Shown here one piece after another: positions 10,611 to 23,097 of a stretch of 64,000 nucleotides of DNA. Numbering within the stretch: the stretch's first letter is position 1; each line of letters starts with the position of its first letter. The stretch lies in the NCBI GenBank assembly GCA_963556195.1, contig OY744528.1, positions 56,950,150-57,014,149 on the forward strand. Reading direction: 5' to 3'. The notes beneath the pieces were generated by a model, which was not told where the DNA came from, ran no database searches, and worked only from the letters and a program-made list of their open reading frames with translations. This stretch comes from Sepiola atlantica. Lineage: Eukaryota; Mollusca; Cephalopoda; Sepiida; Sepiolidae. Both the position numbers and the translations under genes were made by a program.

Positions 10611-11850
10611 TGGTTCACAATATTTCGAAATTAATCAAGACAAGCCGTCTGCATGGCTTAACTTCTTTGAAGGAATATATATCATTGTGAAATCATAATT
10701 TAGCAGAATAGTGCCCCATCGCTGTAACCTATTTGCTTTATGAACTGGGATTCCTTTCTTTGATCCAAAAATCAAAAGTAATGGACGATGATCCGTCTGT
10801 AAAATAAATTTCCGATCATGGATGAATTTGTGAAATTTTTTAATCTAAAAAATGATGGATAAACTTTCCTTCTCGATTTTGCTATAGTTTTTCTCAGATG
10901 AGATTAAACCTCTGTTCACATGAGCAATGGCTTTTGTGTCCCCTAGATTGTCTTTATGGAGTAGTACGGCTCCGATGCCATAATTACTCGCATCAGTAAC
11001 CAAAATTATTTCTAATTTCGGATCAGTATGTGTTAAAAAAGTTCTGATGTAAGAACATCCTTAATCTTTTTTAAAGCCTTCTGGCAATTTTCTGTCCATT
11101 GTCATTTTTTATCTTTTTTTAACAATTTGTTCAACGGGGAACGTAAATCATGCATATTATTTATATATATCTGATAATAATTAGAAAGACCTAGAAATGC
11201 TTGTAATTCAGCAACATTTGTCGGGCGGGCATATTTTTAATTGCACTAGACCTCTTGATCAATATATCGTCCAAGTACGACATAGCATAATCCAAACCTG
11301 CTAACATGTTATCCATTATTTTTTAAAACAAACTTGGTGCTACTATCACTCTGAAAGGTAGACGATTAAATGAATACAACCCTCTATGCGTATTGATAGT
11401 GAGCAATTTTGTACTCTCTTCCTCAACTTCTACTTGCAGATACGCATCTGAAAGATCTAATTTCGAGAAAATTTTCCGCCATTTAAACGAGTAAAAACGT
11501 CTTCTGCGCTGGGCAATGGATATTTATGCGTTTTCAGGCACATATTCAAGCCTGTAGAGAAATCCGCTAACGCACAAATAATTTTCTTTTTTATGTAAAC
11601 CGTGGGTGACGCCCACTTTGAATATTGTACTTTTCTAAGTACCCCCATTTGTTCTAGGCAAATGAGCTTCTGGTCTATGGATTTTACAGCTGCATAGGGT
11701 ACACTACACTTGGGTTTAAATATTGGGGTAGCATTTTCCATTACCTCCAATTTTACTTTCGTTTTTGTGCATCTGCCCAAACTTTGTGAAAATATCTCCG
11801 GGAAGTTTTTCACTTTTACTATTACAGAATGAGCTTATCGGTATATCCCA
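10611..11850 (-). pseudogene. Gypsy B reverse transcriptase-RNase H region
   Basis: 11813-11457 carries RT block residues SKWASPTVYIKKK, ALADFSTGLN and THKYPLPSAEDVF, the pattern of gypsy RT fingers and palm. Farther along the minus strand, degenerate frames give the palm and thumb and then RNase H words such as LTDHRPLLLIFGSK (near 10780). The YxDD box region falls in a damaged stretch near 11250-11290. The frame is interrupted several times. Confidence 0.78.
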
Positions 11851-13200
11851 CAAGTCAAATGAAGCAATCCAGTCAGTAGCGAATAAATCGGAAGTATTTT
11901 TCAGCACATAGACTTTTGCTTTACACGTCTTACCTCGAAAAGAAATGTTGCACATAAATTCTTCTATGAAATTTAGTTTTCTGCCAGTTACTCCTTTTGC
12001 GACCTTTTCGCTGTGAACCAATGTTGGTTTACCAATTTTTTTTCAGGAGTCTTCACTGATTATAGACAAGTTGCTACCAGTGTCTATCTGAAAACGAATA
12101 TTTTTGTTGTTCATTTTTATATCAACAAATTTCCTATCCGCCACCATTTTTCCTGGAAGTTACAGCATTTACAAAACTCTTAGCGCTCGACCTTTTTTCT
12201 CTACACAGATGCATTACGTGCCCTAACTTTCCACAAAAATAAAAAATTTTGTTTTTAAAGGGGCACCTGCCTTTTATATGAAATTCTAAGCATGAAAGAC
12301 ATGTGTCTGGTTTCCGCTTCTGTGTGTTTTCCCATGTTTTGGGTTTTTCACCTTTGTGTACTCTCTGCGTAGCGACGGATAGGTTTCAAATGTCTATTTT
12401 TTAACCGTCTCTTCTGGCATATTGGACCTGAGCCACATCCTTTTTTCAATCTTCGCCGAATCGTGTCGCATGCTTACAATTCTATTACATTTGTCAACAA
12501 TCGCTTGCAACGTTAAATTAGAGTCCTGCTCCAACTTCATCAAAGTTCTCACCCTTATCTCGGAATCTTTGTTTGCGGTTAAACCCTGCACAAAAATTAG
12601 ACATCGGAATCTGTCTGCAGTCAGTTCTTCTAGTTTAAACTGTTGGTATTCTCTATTTACGATTCCGGCATAGCTAAAAAATCCTTGTCATCTCTTTTTG
12701 TTAGGTTTAAACATTTCCAACGTAAGTTGAAAAGGGACGACTTTTTGGCCAAAACATTTGCCAGGATTTGCACAGTTTCATCAAAGTAAATTTCGCCCAG
12801 TACCCTTGGTAAAATATAGTTGCAGTACCTATCATGGCACGCTGGGTTCAATTTTTGAAGAAGTAGGCGAACCTTTTTTTCTTGCGACCATTCTGAACAT
12901 TCTTCCTTGAAAATGTCAGCAAACCACCGAAAGTAGGCAGAAAAAATAGAACCATTATCTGAGTCATACGTGAATTCTCCAATCGAATTTCAACCGTATT
13001 TGGTGAAAAGTGGGAGCTTGCTTTGGTTCTTGTATTTGCTGGACAATAAATTCCCACATTTTTTCAAACCTTTTGTCATTACTTTGCTGTTGTTCCATTT
13101 CTATTTTTAAAAGTTGGACCATAGTTTGCTGCAATTCCTCCCCCCAAAAATATTTTGTTTTGTTTTTCCTCAGACAACAGTTGTTTAAAATTCACTGTAG
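11716..13200 (-). pseudogene. Gypsy B gag and protease region
   Basis: Gag reads in pieces as ...FSAYFRWFADIFKEECSEW, NPACHDRYCNYILPRV and ETVQILANVLAKKSSLFNLR (about 13000-12700). A nucleocapsid segment follows with CLSCLEFH, then FCGKLGHVMHLC (about 12310-12200): zinc-knuckle spacing, with one Cys of the second knuckle lost. The protease follows with FQIDTGSNLSII (about 12095-12060). The 12021-11716 frame (SEKVAKGVTGRK ... ATDWIASFDLW) is the protease C-terminal half. Frameshifts separate all blocks. Confidence 0.78.
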
Positions 13201-13492
13201 CCTTTTATAAAAAGAAAAAATAATACATACAGTTCAAATACAATGAAAACAAATATCTTTTCTCAAATCCTTTCAAAAAGTCACTGTCAAATTGTAAAAA
13301 ACAATTTGGTTGGCAATTTCCTTTGGATGAAAAAAACTGTTCTTACATGAGAAGCGTTTCCTTGTGTCTTTGTAATGTTACCATCGAGGGTTTTAAATCC
13401 ACTGTTCAAAAAAAATGTTTTTTATTTTTTACGTGAATCCTGATTGAATATCGTCAATTTATGTGTTAACAAACTGAATTTTAAATCGTAAT

Positions 13493-13504
13493 CTCTCGTC
13501 ACCA
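13493..13504 (-). promoter_or_regulatory. Candidate primer-binding site of gypsy B
   Basis: Three bases inside the 5' LTR the minus strand reads TGGTGACGAGAG, starting with the TGG expected opposite a tRNA CCA end. LTR element A has the matching TGGTGACAAGG at its own junction, which supports the call. Confidence 0.6.
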
Positions 13505-13507
13505 ATT

Positions 13508-13743
13508 TGTTATATCGTAAGAAACCAATAAGTAAATAAGAAACCCAAGACAAGAATTGAAAGGAATAGGAATTGTATTAAGAATACTTAATTACAATAA
13601 GTTGGTCGCCATTACCGGCTCTAGGTAGACGTGCTAAGCGGTTCACTAAGCGGTTCCCCTTGGTAAGGGAAAAGGTATCGACTTCATAGTGACCTGACGA
13701 ATCCATTCTGTCACAATGGGTGAATCCGGATCAGTCCACAACA
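13508..13743 (-). repeat. 5' LTR of gypsy B
   Basis: Same termini as the 3' LTR, 236 bp, including the segment gtcgccattaccggctctag missing from its partner. Followed by the ATGTC duplication. Confidence 0.92.
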
Positions 13744-13748
13744 ATGTC

Positions 13749-16700
13749 AATTATCAAATAAAAAAAGGAAACAAAGTAAAACTTCCTATGACTACCCAGT
13801 GTTTCCCATGAGCCTTTGTACTTTAAAAATTTAGTCATTTTTTTCTTTAGATTTTCTATTTTTACACACCTGCATCTAAATATTGCTATTTTCTCTCCTC
13901 CATTAGGAGGGGGGGGATTATTGTGCTTTCACTGGGAGGGGATGGGGGGTAGTTTATTGCACTTTCATTAGGAGGGGGGTAGTTTATTGCGCTTTTACTG
14001 GGAAATCTGATGTGTTGGATCCTGGCTATTTTGTACCTGTCTAGCATGCCCCTATGTTTAACCGATCTTGTGTTACATCCAGACTTGGTGAAGAGTTTCA
14101 AAAATACCCTTCATTTACTGGAAACTTAAGGGGACCCTTCATTTACTGGAGAAGAAGAAGCTCTACCACTTTTTGCCCAGACCTTAAATCAGAAACCATG
14201 CAAGAAAACCTTTTCCGTTTGATTGAATAATAAAACATTTATCAAAGTAAAGGGTCAACAAAGTAAAGGAGAAGAGGAAGTGAACGGGGGAGGGGAACAT
14301 CACTGAAATAATGGGATTGCTGTCCCAAACACTTAATTTCAATTTCAAGCTGCATGGTTTCCTCTTCAAAACCTATATAAAAATGTGTGTCTGACACATT
14401 AAATCAGCTTTACTTTTAGTTCTTACTCGTTAAAAGATTCCTGGTAGATTGTATTTTCTCGCTTGAAAAACAAGTTTTTTGTGAATGTTGTCTTTCTTGA
14501 CTGGAGTTTATTGAAATGTTTTTCCCTATCGCAACCAATCACACCATGAGGTCAAACCACACTGATGAAACAAAAAGAGCAAACGGATGGAGTTGATCAC
14601 ATTATGTCCAAGAGATGGTCTTGATTGGATACCAATATCACAATAACTTCTGGCGACTCAATTTAAGTTTTTCATTCTAAAGAAAATAAAATAAAATAAA
14701 TTGACTTGTTGAAATTATTTGAACGTTTCTAATGTAGCTTATTGAGGTCTATTTTTTTATTTAATTATTAGGTTTTAGCAATGTCTAAAAGAATTGTTTT
14801 CAAACAGAAACAGAAAATGCAGCCATCTTCTCACAGTTCATTGTAATTTTATTTCATTTTGTAAAATTGGTACTATTCATTCACTGATCATTAATTACCA
14901 ATTCAGAACAGAGAAATCCAGTTTTTCTTGTCTTTTAGGATTAATCTAAAAACTTGTCGTTTCTGTCTTGTCTTTCCAACTCATGTGTCCCTGTCTTGCT
15001 CTCTATTGTATCTTCACCCACTCCCCCTCCTCACAATCTATCTCTATTTGTTCTTTAAAAACATTTTTTTTTATCTCTAGTGCATTTCTAACTTAGCAGT
15101 GAGTGAGGTTACCAAAAAGGTACTCTCTTGTGTAGTAGCGTTTTGTGAGTGGCTGGGTTAAAAGAGGGCTCTTTTGATATTGGGTCGTCAAGGGGGTAGG
15201 GATATGTTCCAGAACATCTTCAATTAAGGAGACTGGAACCATACAAAATATTTGCTCTTTTTCTTATTAACTAGAATAACAAACTGCGACACGTAATTGA
15301 ATGTAGCTTGTTTATTTTACAGTAGCTACATAGAAAAGAGTGAGAGAAATAAATTGTCACCAATCTCTCTCTCGTCATTTGTCCCCCCCCCCCATGGAGA
15401 TTTGTCTATTTCTTCCCTGACAATCTGTTTCCATACAACTGACTGTCTCAATCTCTAAACTGACTTTTAAACTTCCTATTTTATAAAAAATCGATACATC
15501 AATATTTTTACCTTGTTTTGATCTTTATCAAAAGTTGAAAAAATATCTTTAACATTCTTAATTTTTTTTACTACTCCACATTCCTAATAATGATTGGAAT
15601 GCATCATTTTAAAGAATGAATTCGCAATCACATTGTTTTTTCTCAATTAAGAATTCCAACTATTGTAAAATATTTAAATTACATTTTTTTTCCTCTTTCG
15701 TAAAACCTATTTTTAAATAAAATTTTATTTGTTTTGTTTATTTTTTGTTTAAAACCTGAATCCTCTTTTTCTTATTGTTCTAATTTCTAAAGGACCCACA
15801 ATATAACGCATTTATTCACCCTACATAAACTCCTCGCACCTGTAAGTTTGGCATTACTCACCATTAGGTTTTGCAGGTTCGTAGTGTAGATCCTGGCTTG
15901 GATGAGATATAAACGATTATCCTATCTTTGGAATATACCAAGACCCACACTTACAATTAAAATGTTACAAAATGTGATGAAATGGGGAAAAAAATGTTAG
16001 GAACAAAAGAAGTAAAAACATGGGTAGAGAACAAAACATTTATATTATATTGAAAAATGCAAGCATGAAAAAAAATATTCTTAAGATTATAAACTTGGAA
16101 ACGTATAAGAAAAGTCATTACTTTTTAGTAAAATAAAAAAATAATAAACACTTCAAATATTGCAGCAAAGAATAAAATTTTAAAGTAAAATATTTATATT
16201 TATAAAATATTAAAATATTATAAACTAAAATATTCTAAAATAAAATTTGAATATTATCTTTATTTATATAAAGTTAGGTATGTGTATATGTTTATATATT
16301 TATATAACTAAGTAACCGCTCATTATAAATTTTGGAACACAGCTGCTAGGTGTAAGTGGTCGTAATGTGGACTATATTTAATTAAGTAAAAACGTTTCTT
16401 ATTTTTTACTTTACTAACTTGTCCAAGTTTATAATTTTAAGAATATTATTTTTCATGCTCACATGTAATGCATGATTTTTCCAGGTCAATTGATAATGTG
16501 TCAATAGTTAATGTTTAATTAATGTACATATCAGAATAATTAATGTTTAATTAATGTACATATCAGAATAATTAATGTTTAATTAATGTACATATCAGAA
16601 TAATATAATCGATGATCCAAAATTTACATTTTATATAAAAATTTCAATTGAAATTGAAATTTTTATCATTTCTCCAATCATAGAAAAGCAATGTGTTCGA

Positions 16701-17534
16701 ATTGTGAAGGCTCATATGTATTCAAATAAATTTGTTTTTATAGTGTTTATTTTGAGAAATTTTTCATTTTCCTTTACTGCAAGAACTGTTATAATTGAAA
16801 ATCTAGTAGTAGTAGGTCAATTTTGACACCTGGCATTCCAATGGTTCTTCATGCTAAATTTAGTACAATTCTGTCTCATACCTTTGACGACCTCTAAGTG
16901 TTTGTTATTGGTGGTAGTAGAAGTATAATTTTAATCTTCGATGATGCACTTAGCATACCAAGAATTCTCCATGCCAGATTTTTCTGTCGGGTATGTTTTC
17001 GAACTTATAAATGACCAGCAGATAAAAGATGCTCAATTTTCTTAAGTCTAAGACATACAAAATTGATGAACTATTTTAAAGATCACGATGATGAATTTAA
17101 TTTATAACCTTTCCATAATGACAGCAGTTTCATTTCTTAGTGAGGAGTAGAATTAAGCAAAAATTCTGAAATAGGACACTTTCTTGCATTCTCTACAAGC
17201 ATTTATTTATGGAAATCAGACTTATGGAAGGTCCTAATAATCTATATTATTGTATGTTTCATCAGCTCTCCTGAACACTAATACAAAATCAACAGGCATC
17301 ACCTGAGTCAGCCAATTTTAACAGACTCCTGAAATTGTTATGTTCTGACTCGTAAATCCATGAATTTGCTCAGCCCCCTCAGCCCTTGAATAACAGAATA
17401 TGGATAGAATAGCATTCATTGCATTTCGTCTCTTTTTTTTTTTACTTGATCAGTCTTCATAAGTAATCGAAGGATTTAATTGTGAACAGTTTAAAGTATT
17501 ATTCATCTAATACCTTTTTCTTTCTTTTTTACAG
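13749..17534. other. Upstream region of TMEM164, mostly unrecognised
   Basis: AT-rich non-coding sequence. It includes two G-rich copies of a ttaggagggg...tttcactggga motif (13900-14000), a doubled cttcatttactgga (14108-14150), a TATA-like tatataaaaatg at 14374, and a poly-C run at 15384. An upstream non-coding exon of TMEM164 is expected somewhere to the left of 17534, but I could not fix its position. Confidence 0.45.
16506..16601. repeat. 32-bp tandem repeat, 3 copies
   Basis: The unit aattaatgtttaattaatgt plus acatatcagaat is repeated three times; the second and third copies are identical and the first differs at one base. Downstream, 16638-16665 holds the self-complementary caattgaaattg. 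Confidence 0.92.
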
Positions 17535-17612
17535 ACACCTATTACCTCATCGTATTTACACCTATTACCTCATCATATCTTAAACAAATAACCCTAACCC
17601 AAATCTGTCAAG
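17535..17612 (+). other. TMEM164: 5' UTR part of the first visible TMEM164 exon
   Basis: A pyrimidine tract ending ...ttttttacag at 17534 is a good splice acceptor, so this exon is preceded by an intron and at least one non-coding exon. The UTR holds a 23-bp tandem duplication (acacctattacctcatc, two copies). The start ATG at 17613 has A at -3. Confidence 0.65.
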
Positions 17613-17933
17613 ATGCTTGACTGGACATATGCAGGTGTGGATTACAACATTCCTGGAAATGGAGGCCAAGAATGTATGAGATTTTTGAGTGTCTTCCAAC
17701 GAGTTGCAGAGAGTCTTGTTGCCACTTTACTCTCAATCAAGTTTATCATTCATGGCTTCCAACAGATTGTGATTCCACATAAACTGACCAAAAAAACTGA
17801 ACGAACCTCTGCCTCAAAACGGATTTTACTTATTCTTCACTGTTTGGTCTTTGGCACCGAACTTGGATTTAAATTAGCCTCTCGTCAAATGATTTGGGTG
17901 CTCAACCCATGTCACATAATAACTATGGTGCAG
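17613..17933 (+). CDS. TMEM164: TMEM164, first coding exon (107 codons)
   Basis: Encodes the N-terminal third of transmembrane protein 164, a multi-pass membrane protein of the TLC/AIG1-like fold, described as a cysteine-dependent acyltransferase that makes arachidonoyl ether phospholipids relevant to ferroptosis. The product starts MLDWTYAGVD, has the conserved GNGGQEC at about residues 16-22, a hydrophobic segment near 32-52, a second one near 70-85, and ends VLNPCHIITMVQ. The NPCH Cys at residue 100 is the likely functional cysteine (inference from the family). The donor after CAG at 17933 is GTAATT and the phase is 0. It continues in frame into 20719-20835. Confidence 0.9.
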
Positions 17934-18299
17934 GTAATTTTCTTTTTTATTTTAGGGAATATTTTTTTTTTTCCTACTTTGCAATTTGAGTTTCTTTTTT
18001 AGGCGTTTTATTTTTGGGAGGTGTATTTTTTGTAATTCTCTTTTCTACTTTGCAAGTTTAAAGTTTATTTTTAAGGGTTGTATTTTATAAACGGCTGTAT
18101 ACTTTTTGTGAATTAACTTTCAAATTTTAAAAAATTATTTATTTTTTACTTATTTATCCCTGTCCCCCCAAGTGAAATTACATTTCAACATTTAAAAAGG
18201 AAAAAAAAATCTACTCTGCATGTTCAAGCAATATTACAAACTAATTAGTTGAAAATCATCATCATATTCAGTTTAACAGCAGTTTTACAGCTTTTTAGA

Positions 18300-19330
18300 A
18301 ATTGACTTCCAAACTAACCAGGGCGTATTTATCCTTCTTTCTCTCAAATCCATTCTTATCACTTCCTCCCATGTTTTCTTTGGCCTTTCCTTGTGAACTG
18401 AACCTACTACCTCAACTGTTCTACATCTACTTACCCAAGAATTCTCATCCATTCTTTCAACGTGGCCATACCATCAAAGTTTTGTGTTTTGCATATATCT
18501 CCTTATATTACCCAGATATAATCTCCCTCTGAGGCCATCTAAGCCTTTCTTTAAGACTCACATTACACATCCATCATATCATTCTCATATCATTTCTCTC
18601 CATGCAATGCATATCCTCAATCCTCACTGACTAGGTTTCACTTCCATACATCATCACACTGCATACACATGACTTGGTCGAGAGTGGTAACGATCTGCTG
18701 GTAAATAATAACAGAAGTTCCCTGAACTTACTCCATTAACTCTTAACTCTTGCAATCACACCAGTACCAGCTCCACCCTGTGCTCCAATTGTATCACCAA
18801 GGTAACAAAACTTCTGATCAACCTTAATAGCTCCGCCATCCAGATATATTTTCTCCACATCTGAGTTCTTATCCATCTCCATTATCTTACACTTCTTGCA
18901 CATAAACTGATTATCCTCTCTCAACCTACCAGTAATTCCACTGCACTGGTTGCTTACAAGTACCACAAAAAATTGAATTGCATCCAACTCTTTTTCCACA
19001 AACTGAGCAGGGGAACTTTCCTCTTTTTTTAAACTTTCCAACACTACAACCACTGATCATCATTTTGATCTCGGTAACATTCACTCTCAAATCTTTACTT
19101 TTCATAGCATTCCTTCAAGTAGACCTTCTATTGTTTCACAGGCAAGTACTAAATCATCCGCATACCGCATCTCTTTTAGACAACCTGTGCAAAACTCCCT
19201 GGATAATGCTTCTAATGCATAAATGAGAAGCAACAGACTCAGTATAGAACCCTGATGTACTCCTACTCTGTCACTAACACGGTTTTGAGCATTTCTGTAC
19301 ATTGCTTGAACAACCTTTACCAACCACTAG
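18300..19330 (-). pseudogene. RTE-type LINE fragment in TMEM164 intron
   Basis: Minus-strand frames show RT blocks: MVKVVQAMYRNAQNRV, GVHQGSILSLLL, then RYADDLVLACETIEGL (19323-19102), which contains the YADD catalytic box. Next come MCKKCKIMEMDKNSD and KVDQKFCYLGDTI (about 18910-18790). A degraded C-terminal tail follows with WMCNVSLKERL and a GHVER-like region (to about 18300). The order matches the C-terminal half of RTE-like ORFs common in molluscs and cnidarians. Shifts separate the blocks. It lies antisense within the intron 17934-20718. Confidence 0.8.
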
Positions 19331-19334
19331 TTTG

Positions 19335-20385
19335 CCCATCGTTTACACAAAGCCCATCAGACAACATCTATTGGCATTCTTCTTCTATTTATTTCTTTGT
19401 CCGTGTCACCTTGTTAATTTGAAAATAAAATGACCCCCTCCCCCCTGTCCTTTTGACACTTTCCTGTCTTCTATCACTCCTTTTTTTCTGCCCCCCCCTC
19501 CCCCCTCTTATCTATGTCTGTCATTTTTTATTGAAAATCTATCCACTGTTTTCATTCATCTCTACATTTCTTGCACTTTATCCATACTTTTTCTTCATAT
19601 TGTACTAAAATGCAAATAGCAAGAGTGCCCAAAATTCAACAACGTTTAATAATTTTATAATTTACTTCATCAGACTATTTTATATTTCAATATTTTCTTT
19701 TAAAATATTCAATTTTTCAATAAAATTTAAATTTAATTGAACATATTTAAAAAAACTGTTGAACGGTACAAAATTTTAAGAATAGCTGATAAAAATTGGG
19801 TTTGATTTTGTAAGCTGTGTCCTGAGTTCTCTTTTCAAGTCCGATTTATGAGAGGAATGTTTGTTTACAGACAGAGACTAAATCTCTATTGTGAACAGAG
19901 CTAAGAATCATTATAGAGACACTGAATCTCCATTATAATATGATTATATGTAACAAAATTGCCTGTAGGAATGTGGGGCATGCAGTGCTGATACTAATTG
20001 TGATGGAAAATGTGTTTGGTCAAGTTTTTGAATTTGGTGAAGACTGCATTGATGGAATTTGAATACAATATTGTGAAATTTGTAAAATAAACAAAAGTGA
20101 TTTCTGGTATGCACAAAAACAAGCAATTGAATAGCTAGTGAATGGGAAAACGTTAGATCGAATTTTGTGACTAAACATCAAAGACGTTGGGTGGAACTTT
20201 GTAACATCAAATAAAGTAAGCGATGAAAATTCCCTTTTGTGTTTTTGAGTCTTGAATTGTAAACTAGCCTGCGAAAGAAAGGTGCTTTCAGATTTCTCCA
20301 TTCGAAAGGACAAGTGTTTTTGTTCTGGTCTAATGTAACGTTTCCCCAAGAAAAGGGGTCAACCATGTTACGTTTGGTTTGGTTT
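19335..20385. other. Rest of TMEM164 intron, no element recognised
   Basis: C/T-rich then AT-rich intronic sequence. The minus-strand frames between 20020 and 20414 show no family resemblance. Confidence 0.5.
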
Positions 20386-20525
20386 GTCTGAAATGCAATA
20401 CCTATTGTAAACAATTAATTGTATAGAAGTTGCTATCTTATCCATAACTGGGGGAAATTATGACCCAACAGTATTAGTGCGATAGGATTTGAACTTAGCA
20501 TAGCCAATTCCATAGTCTGTGAAGG
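20386..20525 (-). repeat. tRNA-derived SINE family S2, copy 1
   Basis: Shares gcaatacctattgtaaacaa and gataggatttgaacttagca with 39341-39480. On the minus strand AAGTTCAAATCC fits a B box. Confidence 0.5.
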
Positions 20526-20718
20526 TATCCATTGAGGCAATTTTGTCAGGTGCTGAGAACAATTGCTGCCTCTGAAGTATTTTACTCTTGGTAACATGGT
20601 GTGCCTTTTCTACTTTATATTTTCTTTATAAGCATGAAACTGTAGAAGTATCAGATTTATTTCGAAGTGTATTTTGACTGAATTAAAAGAAAATCTTTTT
20701 TTCTTGTTTTTTTTCTAG

Positions 20719-20835
20719 ATCTTTTTACTTGCAGCTCCACCAAGCAAATTTGTATTGGCCATCTTCCGGTTGCACATGTACATGCTGTCAGGAGCGCCTC
20801 TAGCTCTCTTCTTTCCTGTAATCAATACACGATTA
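20719..20835 (+). CDS. TMEM164: TMEM164, second coding exon (39 codons)
   Basis: Preceded by ...ttttttctag and followed by gtaagt, phase 0 at both ends. It encodes IFLLAAPPSKFVLAIFRLHM and the following YMLSGAPLALFFPVINTRL, a membrane-spanning stretch closely matching the conserved middle of TMEM164, including the FRLHM segment. It joins in frame to the upstream exon at MVQ and to 23098-23176 (LEFEKEIYY). The exact fit of frame, order and splice sites makes the call strong. Confidence 0.92.
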
Positions 20836-23097
20836 GTAAGTATATCTTTAATAATATTTACAGTGTATGTGTATTGAAATAGTGCCCTGACCCCTATTTG
20901 ATTACCATGCAAACATGTGTGTGTGTGTGTATGACACAGACAAAAAAAAATAATAACAATTTGGAAATCAAATAATTACTGTGACACTCAGGAGAACATA
21001 TTTCCACAAAAACTGAAAACTCCATGTTCTGTGTTAAACTTGCATTGGCCCATCAATTTCTATCAATGAGTTCAACAAGATTCCAGGTTATTCAGCCATG
21101 ATCTCTAAACACAACCATTGTGATCCCCATGGACATGGGATTTGTGCTTACATCAGGAACGGTTTTCCATCTGATAGGGGCTTTATTTGAGATGTCTCTG
21201 AGTTTCTGTTTTTCTGTATTGCTCTTGTTCACAGCACTTCTTTTATCTTTGTCCTTTATCATCCCCACAACGCTGAAGTTACACTGAAAAAATGACAAGA
21301 TCCTGTCTGCTTATTCTTCAGCTAACATATCTGTGATGACTTTCATATTCACAATGTAGAATGGCTACTGAAATTCCTTTGTATTTCATTTTCATGAAGA
21401 ATTGAGTTTAAAAAATTCCAACAGAGACCAAACAGTCAGCCATGATACACTCTTAAGTGTGTTACAAAAAACTTTCAATTACTATCATTGGGTGTAGGTT
21501 GCCGAAAGTTAAAACAGTAAAGAAAGGAATAGTAATAATGAAGGTTGACTGCCAAAAGTCTTTGAGCAGTACATTTTCCAATTGAGATAGCCTTGCTCGG
21601 ATGTCAAGTTGACAGGGGCAGGAGAGAAAAGGTTGACGTCTTCCTTTGTACGTTCCTGGAAGCTCTCTGTCTGCTTTGCAAATCCCAAAAGGTATGGATG
21701 TAGTCTTTCAACGGTTCAGTCAAAATTAATACACCCTGGAGTCTGCTCTCTGCAAGAGGTAAGAAATGTCAGTGTTTATGACTGCTACAAGTCATCTATG
21801 TCACTTTCTCTAAAACAGAAAAATTAAAGGTTATTTGGCCCATGCGTAGCTATAAAAGTTCGCTTTTCATAAATGTGTGTAGTTTATCATAGAAGTTTAG
21901 TGATCTTTTAGTTATTGCTTTAGTTGACTTGAGCCTGAACGATGTTTTCAATAGGAGATTAGTTACATCACTTATTGAAGGCTTCTTAATAGAAGCTACA
22001 GTGCGCCAATTTTTAGACAGGGCAATTTAAAAGGAAAAATTGGAAACATTGGGTATCACAGCACTTTTAGAATGCAGAATGGCGGAAGGGTTGATTTAAA
22101 TTATTTTGGACATAACAATTATGAAAACAGGTTTTTAAAATATTTAAAAAAGATAAAACAACTTGGTCGTTCATCTCTAAACATTTCTTACCAAGAAAGC
22201 AATTATTGTTAGAGAATGTAAAGAATGTTGAATAGTTTTAAAAATAATTATTTTGTGATTTTGGTCTAAATAATCGATTGCATGGACAGTATTGGGGGAT
22301 ATCAAATAAGATATTTAAAATAATTTGGAGTTACCTTAACTTATACCAATGTGTTAAAGAAAATGAAGGAGAAGAATAATAGACAAAAGAAACAAAAAAA
22401 AATGTAAAACTGTTTTTTTTAAACTTGAAATAGGATTATGCATTTAAAAATATATTTTTAAAACCAAATGTTTTTACTAAGCTGGCATAAAGAACAAAAA
22501 ACAAGAACAGTTTCAAGATGCATCCATTCAATCTGCATGGATAAGATAGCAAAATGCTATTTCAAAATTAAGCATACGTGATGCACAGACGGACAGAGTC
22601 TCTTATAGAGATGCTTGGACAAATCTAAACCAAGCAATGTCCATTCAATCTGCACATTTAATGTTTCAAACTTAAGCATGTCGGACCAACAGACTGACGA
22701 ATCAACATAATTGGGATTACTTTCGACAGCCTTGTAATTCTCGTTTCCCTTATTTTATCCTTATTCGTTTCACTTATTTCATGAGCAATGTTTCTGACAA
22801 AGGGGGAAGAATCGCTGTTTTCTGAGTCAGAATCTATCCATCTAACACTAGTTGAAGTAGTATTTTTTTAGCTCCTTACATCAAGTGGCTTCATGTCTTG
22901 TCTGGAGCGATTTCCATAAAATAAAATCACTTATGAAGATGCTTATACACATCTAAGAACATTTTTATGTTTTCTAAATTGAACTTTAATAATGATTCCA
23001 ATGAATATTTTTGCATTGCAATATTTATTTCATTACAATATATTATTTTAATAAACAAAAGCATTGACAAAAATATTTTTAAAATTTCTTTTTTCAG
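20836..23097. other. TMEM164 intron, mostly unrecognised
   Basis: About 2.26 kb. It contains a GT run (20917-20930), unique-looking sequence with short open frames of no known family (21092-21298 minus, 21609-21827 plus), and the R1 repeats at 22503-22705. Confidence 0.6.
22503..22705 (-). repeat. Dispersed repeat R1, two tandem copies
   Basis: The words ccattcaatctgca ... tttcaaa(ct)taagcat occur twice (about 22523-22580 and 22640-22683), inverted relative to 5480-5545. Both are followed by a gacagac-like or gtcggac-like run. Confidence 0.6.

Larger units (their letters stand above)
9126..13748 (-). mobile_element. Gypsy element B, full length, decayed (LTRs and TSD)
   Basis: A complete Ty3/gypsy retrotransposon on the minus strand. 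It has LTRs at 9131-9347 and 13508-13743, a 5-bp duplication ATGTC at 9126-9130 and 13744-13748, a purine tract at 9348-9358, a TGG-starting primer site at 13504-13493, and gag, protease, RT, RNase H and integrase in that order. All reading frames are interrupted. The LTRs differ at roughly one base in twelve plus a 20-bp gap, so the insertion is not recent. Confidence 0.93.

Noticed and set aside
14374..14410. TATA box and start of TMEM164 transcription
   Set aside because: A TATA-like word in AT-rich DNA about 3.2 kb upstream, with no linked donor site or other support.
20020..20414. Overlapping minus-strand frames in the TMEM164 intron
   Set aside because: No recognisable motifs, partly inside a SINE copy, in ordinary intronic sequence.
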